A stretch of 64,000 nt of DNA from Lycocorax pyrrhopterus obiensis (taxonomy: Eukaryota > Chordata > Aves > Passeriformes > Paradisaeidae), in assembly GCA_014706295.1 (NCBI GenBank), contig JACSVZ010000002.1:50680717-50744716 (forward strand), in the 5' to 3' direction. Positions within the stretch are counted from its first letter, which is position 1; each line of letters opens with the position of its first letter. The notes below the pieces were generated by a model. It was not told the origin of the DNA, did not search any database, and was given only the letters and a program-made list of their open reading frames with translations. The position numbers were made by a program, and so were the translations under genes. Positions 40,001 to 53,089 of this stretch are shown piece after piece.

Positions 40001-41403
40001 AAGAAAGAAAAGATTTTTGGAACTTGAATAATTCCAACCATACATGTTCAAATGCTGTTCACACCGCCTACCACTCCCCATCCCCTAAATCCAAAGACAA
40101 TTCCAGGCTGATTTGCAGTTTTGGAGACATGAGGTCTTCTCATTTTGGTACTGTTCAGCATGGGTCATCTAAGGTAGAGCTTATCTTGCTGAAAATGTAC
40201 ATAACAGGAAGTTCTAAATTAAATTCAAAGGTTTTTGGTGTACAACATCAGAGAATCCCTTTCGAGTATAATTACAGTGCTTTTGAGAATTGGTTGCAAA
40301 TTGAAAAGGATGACAAAGCTACCAGCCAGACGGCCAGCAACTGGAGCACTTTGCAGCTCAGGCAGGATATGAGAACACACGTAAGAGAAGGACATACTTT
40401 ATCCCATGTCCTTTAATTTTCCTGGCATATTTCAGCATGACAGAGAAATACTCTAAATTCATGTGAACAAAGGAGATTTTCTAGCTCCTGTTTTCAAGAC
40501 AGGCAAAGTTTTATTTACACGGCCAAAACCAGCCTATATTGTATGAGATTACCGGCCACAGTCTAAGTTTTCCTGGGAGGTGAGAAAATTAAGAGTACTC
40601 TTAGAAATATTAAGACTCCACAGGAGGGCATTTAAGCACTGCTTCCTAGGGAAAATATTTCTGCATGAAGATGAAAATAAAATCTAGTTAAACTTCACAA
40701 TAAATTTCATTATGCATTATGAAACAGGGTTAAAGGTGAAGGGAAAGTGAAAGTCCTAAGAATGAGAAATGAAATTATTTAAATCAGGTATTAAACAACT
40801 GCAAAAGAATGGATTTTTTTACTTAGAAAGTTGAAGAAAAAATGACCTAGTGGGTCATTTTTTTTCTCTTGGGTCTCTGAGGAAAGCAATTGCATATGAA
40901 GGATAACCACAGCAGTTTGAATAACTAAAACGTAGATCCCTACCCGAATCCGAAGCAAAGACTGTTGTTTTGTCACCCTCAACATAATCCACTGAAAAAA
41001 TCAGATGAGTCTGAAATGGTACTTCTTGGTTGGCAGGCTGCTTTTATTGAAAGGACACTTTTCTTTCTCTTGTTTTGCTGGTAGCCCTGGAATGACTGTG
41101 ATAAGCAGTGAGCACAATGTCTTGCTGTTCTTTGGATGAATCTGTATTCCACTTGAATTGCACAGTTTACGAACCAGTGCAGCACATAAAAACATGCTGG
41201 GGTAATAGATGTGGAAATCCAGCAGACAAATTTTTGTGTGTAGTGAAGGCACCCATAGGTACTGGTGAAAAAAATTTAAACTCTTAGATGGATCAAGTTT
41301 TGATCTGTATTTTCCTTACTGAACATATCGCAATTCATTTGTAAATCATAAGAAATTAGTAATAATATAAAAAAATACAAAATAAAAATAACATAAAAAG
41401 TAC

Positions 41404-41421
41404 TGCTAGATATATCTAGCA
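41404..41421. repeat. 18-bp perfect palindrome
   Basis: TGCTAGATATATCTAGCA is identical to its reverse complement. It is followed shortly by an A13 run at 41434-41446. Confidence 0.7.
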
Positions 41422-42478
41422 ATATAAGCAAACAAAAAAAAAAAAAGGAAATGTAGAAAAATCCAGAGATTTTGATTGGTTTTCTAACCACAGTGGCAGA
41501 GAAGTAATTAACACCTCAAAAGCAAATTGCCTAAATTTCAGATATGTAATCCCATCACACAAGCCTCTGGCAGAATCATTGCTTCAGGAGTTTCAAAAAA
41601 AATTTTTTGTATTTTCCTGAAAGCACTCTGGCTAGGTTTTGTTTTTTCGGTAGGGGACATCACTGATGTTAATTTTCACTTGACACTGTGTTTTCACTTC
41701 CATTAACCTGTAAGACAAGTCACTATATAACTGGAATGTTGTCTAAGACAGAGTAGGAGCAAATTGTTTCTACTTCCAGTAGAGGACTCAGTTCCAGTTG
41801 GATCTTTCAACAATTCAAATAGGTTGTTTTTGTTTGGTTGTTTTTTTTCTGGGATACTCTCCAGCTTACCTTACCTATGCAAGAAACAGTGATAACACTG
41901 CAGATCTGTCTGAGTCAACATACTGCACATCCTACTAGAGAATTGACCTTGGTCATAGGTTTCATGTGTAACTGGAAACTGCACTGTAAGGCTATGCTAT
42001 TTTTTCCCCTGAAACTCAGGTGGTACCCTTGAAAAACAAGTTCAAGATGTTGAAAGAGTCCTCAATTTGCAGTGTAATGAAAATGGATTTAGCATGCACA
42101 TGAAACAGTTAATTTATTTTCATTACAAGTGACAGTTCTGAGTCAACAACCTGCACATGTGATGCATAAGAAGTACTTAAGGAATATGAACCCACACCTT
42201 ACCAAGGATACCAGCTTCTAAGCACCGATCCTGGCAGTGGCTGCCTGCTTTAGATAACTACAGAGTGGTTTTAATACAAACCCAGCGTCACAAAAAAATG
42301 TGCACGACCATTCCACTCTCTGAATAAATAAGCCAACTCTGCTGGAACATTCTCAATGGAGTAAAGCCAGAAGTGATATTTAGAAGTGAAAGAAACAAAG
42401 TATCAGTCATGAAAGGAGTAATGATGAGCCACAATCAAAACCATTGAAAAAAAGAACTCAAGGTGTATTTCCCCTGAG

Positions 42479-42512
42479 AACACACACGCGCAGTCATATG
42501 CACACGTGCACA
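42479..42512. repeat. Alternating purine-pyrimidine (Z-DNA-prone) tract
   Basis: ACACACACGCGCA is followed after a single phase break by TCATATGCACACGTGCACA. Both parts alternate strictly and include CG, CA and GC steps that favour left-handed DNA. Confidence 0.55.
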
Positions 42513-45500
42513 AACAAAATCAATGCACTGATGGAAGAACTGGGTTTTGATTTTTTCCTGAACTTCTCTTATCTGTCAAGGGGACATTTTTTGTCTGTCA
42601 CTGCAGATTCTACAAGCACACTGCTGATATTGGTCTTCATGAAAACTTAGCTTAGAAAGAACCACAGTCAATGAATGCAGCTGCTTCCTCCTCCACATTT
42701 TGAAGATTACAGATAATAGAAGTAATACACAAGAAAATGATTCATGGCTCAGAAATCAAAGTCTTACTGGGAGGATAAAACCTGTACAGCAGAGAAGATG
42801 GAAAAAACATAAATCTGAGCTGCGTAAAAAACATCTCCCCCTTAAATTCTGTCTTTTCTATAGAGGATATGGGACAAAAGGAAAATAGACTCAAGGAGAA
42901 AAGCAAATCTAGAGCAGAATAGTCAGTCTATTCCCCTCTGGGCTTACAAAGAGCAAACTCAAATCAAAATCCTTGGAAGTCCTTGGGAAAAGGATACTCT
43001 TAGCAGGTGGCAAATATAGAAGCTTTGTGAAAACCATTATTTTCCTAAGAGGAATGAAAAAAATTCTTCAGAAGGTGCCAGAAGCCACAAATGTAATTTT
43101 GATTCAATATGATTGTTGATGAAATCTCTGTAGCAATAGTCCCACCATAGCAAGGTAAGTTCTTCAGTTTGATTTCAAAAGAGATTACCAGATCTGCTTT
43201 TGAAGCCTTGATCTACCACCTCAGGCTGAGCTTAGACAGAAAAACCCCTCAACATACTTGCGTTCTCTAAAGGGAGAAGGCTCAAGGTGCCCCTTTGCAT
43301 TACAGTGAAATAGCATAAAGAGATGGACAAAGTCTTTCTGTTACTGGTTGGCCAAGGCTAAATTCAGGGCAGCTGAGGAGCCCAGGTCCTATTGCACAAG
43401 TATTATAAAAACTGTAATAGGTCTGTAAAGGGATTAATTAGTGTCTCAAAGTTAGCTGAAGAATAAACATTATTAATTTGTGGTTCTATGGTGCCCTTGT
43501 TTCTAGATCCTGCACAGAACACCTTCACTTCAAGGAAAACAAGAGTAGTTCCCTTATACAGTATTACTGTGGAATCTAAGGACTGATTTTCTTTGTCTAC
43601 ACTTTTAATTCCAGTTCAGCTAAGAGGATATTGAGAATGTGCTGATAAACTGTCTCTGTCATTCTGTAAGTACAATGCTCATACTGCAGTGGTCAGGAAG
43701 GACAGTTTTGCTTTAAGTCTGTGTAGATTTGACATTTGCTGAAAATCCTTGCTTGATCTTTGAATCATTGCAATTCAGTGTCAAAAACCTCCACCAAATT
43801 AATCTCCTGTTTGTGCATCTGTTCTCCATGAAATTGGATAAGTTTGCTTTCCTGGTGGATCACCACTTAGAAAAATCTTCAGATGTTTAGAAAACATTCC
43901 TCAACGCTAAAATAGCAAACAGGAAAGAGACATCCTGGATATTTAATCCAAGGTGCAAAACAGGCCCTAGACCAGATTTATGGGACTTTTGCCCCAGTGA
44001 CTAGATGAGTCTTCATCATTCTGGTAGAACACGGCAGCTTAAGCAGATCTTTAGAGGGGTAATAAAGGCCCTTTTTGCTGACTACTTTTCAGAATGCAAG
44101 TAGTGTTTTGTGAGGTGCAGTTAAACAAGAAAGATACTTCTGGAACACAAAGATGTGTAATCATGCATAAACCAGTTTTCTGATCTTTATCTCCAACAAT
44201 AGCCACTATTCAAGAACAGCCTTAATCAGGTAATAAATCAGGCAAAAAGAAAAATGATATTGTCATTTGTGGGACCAAAATAAAACCCGTATTTTTGAAA
44301 GAAGTATATAGTTATTTTTGCAACAGGAAAACAGCTACGATTCTGCAATCTTCCTTGGTTTGTGTCAAAACAAATTGCACCAAGATGGATGATTTTCAGA
44401 TTTACTCTGGTCAGTCAATAGTGTAGGAACAGTTAATTGTCGTGGCCTCTGCTGATTAATGGATCCTTCAGAATTTGATGAGCATGGGATGAAGTGAACT
44501 GCATGAAATGACAAATGTCTTTGCTTTCTTTAATCCTCTTTGCCCTCAGATAGTAAGCTTTCAGCTGTCTCTTTTTAAGGACTGCAAAGACCATCAGCTC
44601 TGTGGTACTCTTACTCCTGTACTCAGTTACAGCTGTGAGTTGGCCTAGGTGACATACCACTGTCACTAGATGTTACACAGAGGTAGCTATGAAGTGTGTG
44701 GCAAATTATACTGTAGTTCTGATGGGAAAATATGACTTCATGTGCTGCAAAATATCACTGGACTATGGGTTGATACAACACATGGCATGGACAGCCCTCA
44801 GGGCAAGACGAGATAAGGTGTCACAGTATTGGCTGCAACCACAGTGAGAAATTCTTCTAAATAGGTAAATTTTTATTTGACTGGTTAGGCACTCCTACTT
44901 TTTCCACCTTCCTTGCAAGCAAAACAAAAATCTGTATTTCTTAGCCAGTCTTTATAACTGTAACTGAATTTCTTTTACACATGCAACTGAATTTAACTGA
45001 ACACATGAACCGTCCTGTGATGACACTCAACATCTTTAGTACTAATAATGTTGGTTTTGATGCATGTAATACACCAAAAAAAAAAAAAAAAGAGAATGAA
45101 TTGGTTTGTGGTTTGTTGTTGTTGTTTTTAGTACTTTCCCAGAAATTTAGTACTTTGGATCTTTCTTCTAATTTGGAACAAAAGCACAGTTTAAAATTTT
45201 GGCATTTTCCCTGGAACAGAAACCTTGTTTTCCACAAGGTGAAACAGCATATGTTGTATATGTTCAAGAAAGAATACAAAGGGGAATGCTTAGTAAATGC
45301 ACTGGGAATATAAAACAGGAGCTTTTACTAACTGCAAAGGACTAGGGTCTATATTATCTCCTGTGAGAAAAATTATACCAGATTTTTGACAATAATAGAT
45401 GGTCATGGAAGGAAAATCAAATTTATTCATGGGCAAAGTTTTTTAAAAACTACGAATCATATCTGTAAAGTATATAGAGAAAATTAAATTAATCAGGATG

Positions 45501-46749
45501 GTAGGAATACACCTGCTCAGTTTCCCAGTGTATGGGAAACTGTGTCACTCAGTCACATTCTAATAGAGGCTATTGCCTGCTCAGATGAAGTTTCATTTAT
45601 ACTAATATGTAGAAATGACTCACACTTTAGAGACTGATATTTCTAGAAGCACCTCAGATTCAGGATATGAGTAATATATGCGCAAGAAAAATGCTATTTG
45701 TTATTTTTTGTTATCAGTTGTAAGAGCCTATTACAAGAAATTTTATCAAACATAGCCGAGACAAACAAACACAGACTGACCTGTGGCTGGTCAAACACCA
45801 TAAATAACGAGCAATAAATATATGATGTGAAGATTTCTGCATGACCTCAGTCTTATAGGCTGAGTTATAGTACTCTTTACTGTGGATGGGTTTTGTATTA
45901 TTTATAGATCACACAAATATTAGTTGTTTTAAATTAAATCAGACAACCCTTCCTTACTGCACCTATTATAAGACAACTCACTTAAAACACAGCGGACAAA
46001 TAAAACATGTGTGTCAATTGCACAGAATTTAAATTTTTGAAGTGTGATTTAGAAGGACCTTAAACAGTTGCTCTGCCTTTGGTAGTGAATTTCACCTCCT
46101 GAAATATAAAACAGACTGAAGCAGGACTACAATTTTCCTCACTGCATTCCAATTTTGAGTGTGTGTGAAGTGGAAATTTACACATGATACTGATTGACTC
46201 TATCACTGGATGATCAAATTGGAGGATGTACACCTCATATCATCATTCAGCCTGGAAACCAGAGACTACTACAAAAAACTCCCAATACTTTACATGGAAA
46301 TATCTAGCCCTGATACAGTTAACATTTGATAATAATCTTGTCAACCTTTATACACCTATAACCAGAGATTACAGTGATAAGTTTTGCCATCATGCTATCA
46401 TTTATATCCTATAAGCATAGTAATGATAATGACACTGACAAGAGCACCCAACAGCAGCACAGATGTTGAGATGTTATTATGCAATCTGTATTACTGCTCA
46501 CCTACATAAATTTAGTTGAATAATCCACGTTGCCACATTTTCCATAAAATAAAGATGAATATTGGTATTTTAAACGAAAATATAAGCCATTATATGTGTA
46601 TTTTCATAGACAAAATTTCTCAAATCACATCATGATTCCATAGCAAAAAGCCTTTTGAGCAGACAGCCATAAGTTCCCACAGGGTGCCTCCAAAGTTACC
46701 CCTTTCCAACTGAATTTCTACCCAGGAGTAAGCAGAAGAAAACCAGAGA

Positions 46750-46755
46750 GCTTAC
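46750..46755 (-). promoter_or_regulatory. 5' splice donor of the CNTNAP exon
   Basis: The minus-strand sequence ACC|GTAAGC matches the donor consensus at +1 to +5. The exonic -1 base is C rather than the usual G, which weakens the site slightly. The split codon begins with C and fits the Arg that follows RCQGD in this family. Confidence 0.8.
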
Positions 46756-46883
46756 GGTCTCCTTGGCAGCGCACGGGACCCACGGACACCTTGGCTTCAG
46801 ACCCAGGCCGGTCGAGGTCTCCAACCACCACCTGGCTGACTGGTAGGTGCTCTTTGTATGACAGCATCCCAGAGTCTTTCCTC
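46756..46883 (-). CDS. CNTNAP2: Internal exon of a contactin-associated protein gene, probably CNTNAP2 (CASPR2)
   Basis: Seen: on the minus strand a pyrimidine-rich tract runs into TAATTCAG at 46884-46891, followed by 128 nt of open frame and a donor GTAAGC at 46750-46755. A branch-point-like TTCAC lies about 34 nt upstream (A at 46917). The exon enters one base before a codon boundary and leaves one base after one (phases 2 and 1). It encodes 42 residues containing [29 protein letters not shown] and RCQGD; the outgoing C would give Arg with a next exon starting G. Family knowledge: CASPR proteins are single-pass neuronal adhesion molecules of the neurexin superfamily. CASPR2 clusters Kv1 channels at juxtaparanodes with contactin-2. 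This stretch ends the fibrinogen-like region just before laminin-G domain 3. From memory, the VVVGD..R.GSEAK.SVGP.RCQGD pattern fits CNTNAP2 better than CNTNAP4/5, whose equivalent reads more like SEAAWRIGPLRCYGD. The family is near certain; the paralogue is less so. GC is clearly higher than in the flanks. The exon length is not a multiple of three, so skipping it would shift the frame. Confidence 0.88.
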
Positions 46884-46917
46884 CTGAATTACAGAGAGAC
46901 AAAAAGAAAGCAATTGT
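46884..46917 (-). promoter_or_regulatory. 3' splice site (polypyrimidine tract, AG, possible branch point) of the CNTNAP exon
   Basis: Read on the minus strand, this segment is rich in T and C (CTTTCTTTTTGTCTCTCTG) and ends in CAG immediately before the exon. A TTCAC matching the loose vertebrate branch-point consensus yTnAy places its A 34 nt from the exon, inside the usual range. The branch-point call is an inference from spacing and motif only. Confidence 0.75.
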
Positions 46918-49900
46918 GAAACGTAAGAAATTATTTTCCTTGATCTAAGCACCAAAAGAATAGGTGTGCAAAAATTGCATGCAGCTCAAACCCCATTTTA
47001 GTTAGCAAGACCACTAAAATTCAATTTATAGTTATGTCTTAGAGCTCCTCATTTCAACTGCAGCAAATAACCTAGTGCTTTTTTCATGCTTGGACCAAAT
47101 CACTGTGCCCAGTTACAACATTTTTCCTTTATTATTTCAAGAGCTGAACCCAACTGGCTTTCAGTGTCCTTTCTTCCAAATAGAAAATGAAATAAGCAAT
47201 ATTTAATGAGGTACTTTATCTCTCAGCTGGTTTGCTTCCGTGGGTTTTTTTGGTTGTAGTTTTTTTGTTGGTTTGTATTTTCTGTTTTGTTTTGTTTGTG
47301 TTTTTATTTGTTTTTTGATATAAACACACACATAAAAGGATAAATTATCCACAAAGGAAAAAATGCCCTATATATATAGTGCTAAGACTATACTTTTTGG
47401 CACAAAAGAAAGAAAAAGGAAACAGAATAAATCCAACAATTTTTCTCTCTTCCTTCCACCCCCCCACCCTTTTTTTTCAGCTCTATCCTGCCATGTAATT
47501 GAGTATCTAAAGTAAGGAACTTTTTGATCTAAAATATCAATTCCTTTGTTCAAAAATACCCTAGGATGAAGGATGAATTCAGTATTTGAAAAAAGTTAAC
47601 TGAACCACACAGTATGACTATAACCGAGAACTTGTAATGATTTTGGGAAAATGAAAGTCTTTTTCATCTCTAGCTTGGATGACTCCAAGATCTGACTCAT
47701 TATATTGCTAATAACTGGGCAGCACAGCAGGGATCTGCATGATCTGTGGTAATGTTCAGAGTCTTCCAGCAGGACAGTAGTGTTTTCCTGTAGCATCTCC
47801 AGTCATCATCCTCATTTGGTCCATCTGAAGAGATGGAAGGCAAAACACTCTTCTAACAAGAAGCACAACTAAACTAATTAAGAAAATAACCATCACGTTT
47901 TCAAACAACAGTTCAATGGAACTAGCGTCTGTTCTCTGTGATGAAGAGAGTAATTAGAGATTTAATTACTAGAGTTTATCAAATAGCAATGACTGTTTTA
48001 CTTAATCTGTGTGTTTCCCATCAGAGAACTTGCCTTCTCCTTTGTGTTATGTGACCCTTTGTGTTGCTGAGATCATTAACCCTCTCTGGCTGGACACAGC
48101 TACACCAGGTGCTCTGTCGGTGAGGTTGCTACAGGACATTGTTAGAAAGGGAGGAAAATGGAAAGGAGGAACCCTAGCAGGCTGCTCCTGCACATTGTCC
48201 TGGCCTGTAGCATATTGCTTTTCATCCCCAGATTGCCATGCCCTTTGCAAAGGCATCCTTTTCATCAATTTGGAGACAAGCAGTATAAGAAAGGAAAGAT
48301 TAAAGGACTTTCCGTTTAAGAAAGAAAAAAGTGAATAACAAAGACAGGTATGTAGACCTAATCTTCATCACTGCTAAAGACTGCATCCATGGGACTCACT
48401 CCCTTCTAATAGAGAATAAATGTAGGTCATCACTTTACTCTTTCTGAGGTTTTCCTCTGAGACTGGCTTTCTCTGCTGATTTTTACTCTTTCAAAGAACG
48501 CTTTAAAGGTGGACATATCTATTTAAAATAAAGAATTCTTCAAAGAGCGGTAAAAAGAAAACTATTGGCATTTCTCTTCTTTCTTTCCTTCCTCTCACAA
48601 AACCAGCTAATATTTCAGCTCCAAATAAGGATGTTAAAGGGCAGCACTTTTCCTGTCACCAATAGCTTTCACCTTCTTCGAAGGAAATAAAAAGGAGCAG
48701 TAACAATTTCCTCCCTCTTCACTGATCATTTTTTACTCATTTTAATATCTTATTTATGCACTTAGTGATATGGTCACTTTAAAGCTGTTGCCATGACAAT
48801 AAAAGTTAAATGTTAAGAGTTCTTTTCAGAAAGAGCCCTATTTTCCGGTAATCACTTACTTGTGTCATCATTGTAACAAATGCATTTTCCCCTGCACTGA
48901 AACTATTGAGGGCTGGCAGTGCTGAACTAAGAGTTGAGAGAGGTGAGTTGCCTTTTCACCAGCAGAACCTGGGTAGCTCTTTCTCTCTTAACAAAAATGG
49001 GATAATGATGATTTTTGGCCCTCACATGTGCCAATAAGACAATTAGACTCAGAGACTGAAAGGCTTGGTTATGCTTTTCTAACATACTTGTAGTTCCTCT
49101 GGACATACTAATCAGTGCTGACAAAATCAAAAAGTTTTAAACCAAAGACTAATTATTATGCTTGACTTTGTACAACACACTTAGAAATAATCACAGCTCA
49201 GACACTCAATTCCTGCAAGTGATAATGCTTCTGACGGTATTTAAAGACTTTGCACATTAAGAGGGTGGAGAAAGTCTCTGAAGTTTTTCCTCACCAAAGA
49301 AAATCCCCTCAAGAGAATAAAGATTGAATTCAGAGAGTGTCATATTCCTATTAATAGCCAAATGGGAGACGAATGAATCTGATCAAATCCTGTAATTATT
49401 ACCAGGAGATATTGATGAAATCTCAGTGTAATTTTCTATTCCTAATTTCTTTTCCTATATATAACAGTCTGCAAAGTGCTTCAGGGTGCCTTTGAATGAA
49501 AGTAGCAGATATTAGTGTGAGATTTATCATTGTTTTGATTATGATCATCTACTCCTTCTTTATAAGCATTCTGTGGCATGTAAAGAAGAAATGCATTATA
49601 CATGTATCAGCAAATGACATATTCAAAGTAATGATAAGATTCTGTATCATTATTAATTTGTTTATATAATGATTTAATACAACCAGACTTCTGCTACTGG
49701 AGTAATTTATTTTCTCTGGTTTTGTTAGACTTCACTTAATTATCAGTCCAGCCATACAAAGTAAAACAAATGAAGAATTTACTACAGGTAGGAAAGGACT
49801 CAATTTTAAAAGATATTGTTTCATGACTGAAGTTATTTTGATAATACAAATAAAACACCTACTGGACTGGAAACGTAGTGTTAAGCACATATAATTTAGT

Positions 49901-52900
49901 GATTAGCAGTGGTTTGAAGAACGCAAACTCCAAAGTATGACCATTCCAAACGTATACAATTTTCCACCTCTCACAAGACCCAACTTTTTACTATGTAAGC
50001 ACCTCTGTATTAATCCCTGCATTTCCATAATCTATTTGAGGGAGGTATAAAGCAGTTTAGTCCAGTTAGGATCTGCAAACAAATTCCTGTAAAAACATTG
50101 TGAAGAGCACAGACACACCAAATACTGGTGTTTTCTCTCGTCCAAAAATATCTGGCAAGAATTTTATTTATATTAAAACTGCTAAGAAGAATGAATATTA
50201 CAGACAATTTAATGAACAATTCAATTTTGGCAGCAAATGTAATAATCTGGAAGTGAGTTACTTGGAAATATGCAAGCTCTAATTAACAGGATTAAAAACA
50301 CGGCAAACAAAAACTAGGATTAAAGCAAATCTAACTAACTCTTGAAAGGTTTTGATAAAATTCAGCTAACTTTTTAATAGACATACTGTGCAGCACAAAA
50401 GCCATGCTTTTAGATTCACCCTGTACCCAGGGCTCTGCCCTTTGGAATTAAAAACTGCAAACCATATACTCTAGGACAAAAGTTTTTGTTTCCACTGGAT
50501 TTTGCTGTTCTCAGGGATTCTTGCGGCTCTTTTGTCCCTTTCCCACACGTCTTGTCACCTCAGATGCCCTCATATGTTAAGTTGGAGCTAATGACTCACC
50601 CTTGATTTGTCTGACAAGGGGTATTATGGAAAATTTCTCATTACTGTACAGGGTCATAAAAACTGACAGATGATCATAACTCAATTTAAGGTTTTTTTTA
50701 ACACACTGGCACTGGACAAGATAAGATCCTAGGAAATATGTGGCTCCTAATGGCAAAAGAAGGAGGAACTCTTACAGTTAAGACTGATCTTAAGGCAATT
50801 AAACTTCTCTAGCATGCATAAAATATTTTTACTTTTGATAGCACTCACTCTCCTGAAAGTCCAAACAATTTGATGAAAGATCATCTAATCCCAGCATCCA
50901 AATTACAAACATAAATCCAGATTTTGACTTCTATTAGTAAAGATCAATTATACCAAAGACATGAGTCTGATGGTGCAACACTCACAAGTAATCCTTGTTT
51001 AGAAATTACAAAAGATTGCATTGACTAGATTAAATTAATTTAAGGGGAGATACACTGAGAAATTGGTCAGAAATATGTCTCATTTAATAAAATCCATCAG
51101 GAAGGAGACTGAGAAAGTTGACACTGGTTCTACAGGTTCTCTTGCCTGAAAGGACTTCTTGACTTTCCTTTCAAATAGGAGTTTGTGAGAAACTGAATAA
51201 CCAGAACAAAGGTGAATAATGCAGAGAGCAAATGGGGCTCTGCTTTCTTTTGAACAATATGGAACCAGTTTCCAGCAAAAATCTGCATTTTCTGAGTATT
51301 TGCTCATATTTGCCTTCCAAAAGACTAGTGGAGGCAGAAAGTCTCTTCAAGCAGCTCCTCTTACAAACTTCATTTCTTTAGTGTTATTTCTAAGACATAA
51401 AGGAAATTTAGGGATTCTCTTCTTTTGAGGTCCAGCAACTCTTCTGATTTGATTGTTAATTTTTCTGATTTCTATACTGAGATATTTTAAGAATGAAATC
51501 TAGGAATTCTACCCTGCTGTAATTGATCTTTGCATCTGTCAACAATTTAGTCAATTTTATGTCTGAGTTTTACCTTTTTTTAAGTAAGTCAGAGAACATA
51601 TGTGGCATTTCCTTTAGAAGAAATGCTAAATTGGGATGTCCCTTTCACATTGGGTAATTACAGAGACAAAATTACTTGGGATTCAGCTGAAGCTAAGAAA
51701 AGAAACTTCGCCTGTGAGCGTAGAGCTGAAAATGGACGATATGGGAATTTTCGAAGGAAAAATTGACATTGGAAAGGGCAACAGCTTGCTCAAATAATTT
51801 TTTGATGGTAGTTCAATTTCATTTGGCATTTTTAAATCAGTATTATCGTTTGATCTCAAAATATTTCAAAATTTCAAAATTCTTTAAAAAAAAGTTTATA
51901 AAAATATTAAAAATATTCCACAATTATCAATGTCCAAAAAGCTTTCTAGTCATACTAAAATTTGAAATGCTTTGTTTTATGACAGAACTGAGAAAACTCT
52001 CCTCTGAAAAAGTGTAATCAGTTGAAGGACAATAAATTAAATGCTCCATTCAGCTACTCAACATGCTACAGAAAATTAAATGTCTGTCTTTCTACATCAC
52101 TTTGACAAAGAGAAACCTACATTTATTCCATGATCCCATCACAGATGCCAAAACTTCCCATGAAACAGAAACTACTTTAACGCTGAGGGAAGAAAATAAT
52201 GAAGGACTCTACTGAGTATTACCACCTGTTTTAAAAATTACCTAACTTAAAACACCAAGAATTTTAATTACACATTTGTCTATCTGAATGCATTACAGTG
52301 ATGGTAATAATTTACTGTGTGGACACTAGGAGCACTTATCTAATGAAATGTGTGTTTTTAATATCTGCATTACTGATTGCACAGTTGCAAGGTCTATGCA
52401 GATAAATGATGAATTCTTTACTTCATCTATTCTACTGACTAGCCACAAGCCTTTGGCTCACATCCCATCAAACCATCAGACCAAATGTACTGCTAGTAGG
52501 ATTTTTAGGGCACAAGGATCTGTATTGGAAGAAATATTAAAAATCTCAGAGCAGCAGCTCAGAGGCTTCATTTCTTGGAGTTCTTGACAACTTTGACAGT
52601 TTTATTTTGTGTGACTGAAAGAGCTAAATAAAAATAATTGACTATGGCATGACAAAATAACAGATGGCTATAGTTAATGCTGACTTCAGCCCCTACATGC
52701 TGGTTGAGTTCAATACAGCACTGAAGTGCATAACTTTGCGTTGAATTTGGTCCAGAAAACTGAAAGAAGTGTGGTACTTCCTGCATCCAGAAAATGTCAG
52801 TAAAACCCATTTGTATAAGCATCTAACACTACTCCTACCCTTCCACTGGCACTTCCTGCAGTGTTCATCCTCACATTCCAGCTATGCATATACCTCATAC

Positions 52901-53089
52901 AAAGCTGAAACCAACCTATGGCAGGCACGTTGGGAATATAAGGATGCTGTGATTTAGCTCACGCCTTGCGTTGCTTGTATAGCTTTGACACCAAATATTT
53001 AGGGAAAAGGTCTCTATTGATGACACCTTGGAACAGAGCACTTGATTAGACAACCTCACAAAATCTGCATATGTATGAGAAATATGACC
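46918..53089. other. Intronic sequence upstream of the exon, no recognised repeats
   Basis: A T/G-rich tract lies at about 47233-47325, with C-runs and a T-run at 47457-47478. The rest appears unique and AT-rich. No further CNTNAP exon was recognised on the minus strand. Confidence 0.45.
47233..47325. repeat. T/G-rich low-complexity tract
   Basis: T-runs are broken by G, GG and TTG/TTTG units, including GTTTTGTTTTGTTTG. It is the same type as the tract at 7505-7640. Confidence 0.7.

Larger units (their letters stand above)
40001..46749. other. Intronic sequence adjoining the exon on its downstream side
   Basis: Contains an 18-bp palindrome (41404-41421), A13 (41434-41446), a T/G tract near 41825-41852, alternating purine-pyrimidine sequence (42479-42512), A16 (45076-45091) and GTT repeats just after it. 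A 130-codon plus-strand frame at 40024-40416 has no recognisable domain. Confidence 0.45.
1..46755 (-). other. CNTNAP2: Intron downstream of the CNTNAP exon (at least 46.7 kb)
   Basis: Inferred from the single exon at 46756-46883 and the lack of any other recognisable CNTNAP coding segment at lower coordinates. I looked for the next family segment (the start of laminin-G domain 3, near SSYLHF) in reverse complement by eye and did not see it. The sequence is AT-rich with scattered CR1 fragments and microsatellites, consistent with the exceptional intron sizes known for CNTNAP2. Confidence 0.7.

Noticed and set aside
40024..40416. 130-codon plus-strand frame
   Set aside because: Low-information sequence rich in Ser and Asn with no family resemblance.
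46696..46902. 68-codon minus-strand frame over the exon
   Set aside because: It is in a different frame from the CNTNAP coding frame and runs through both splice sites.
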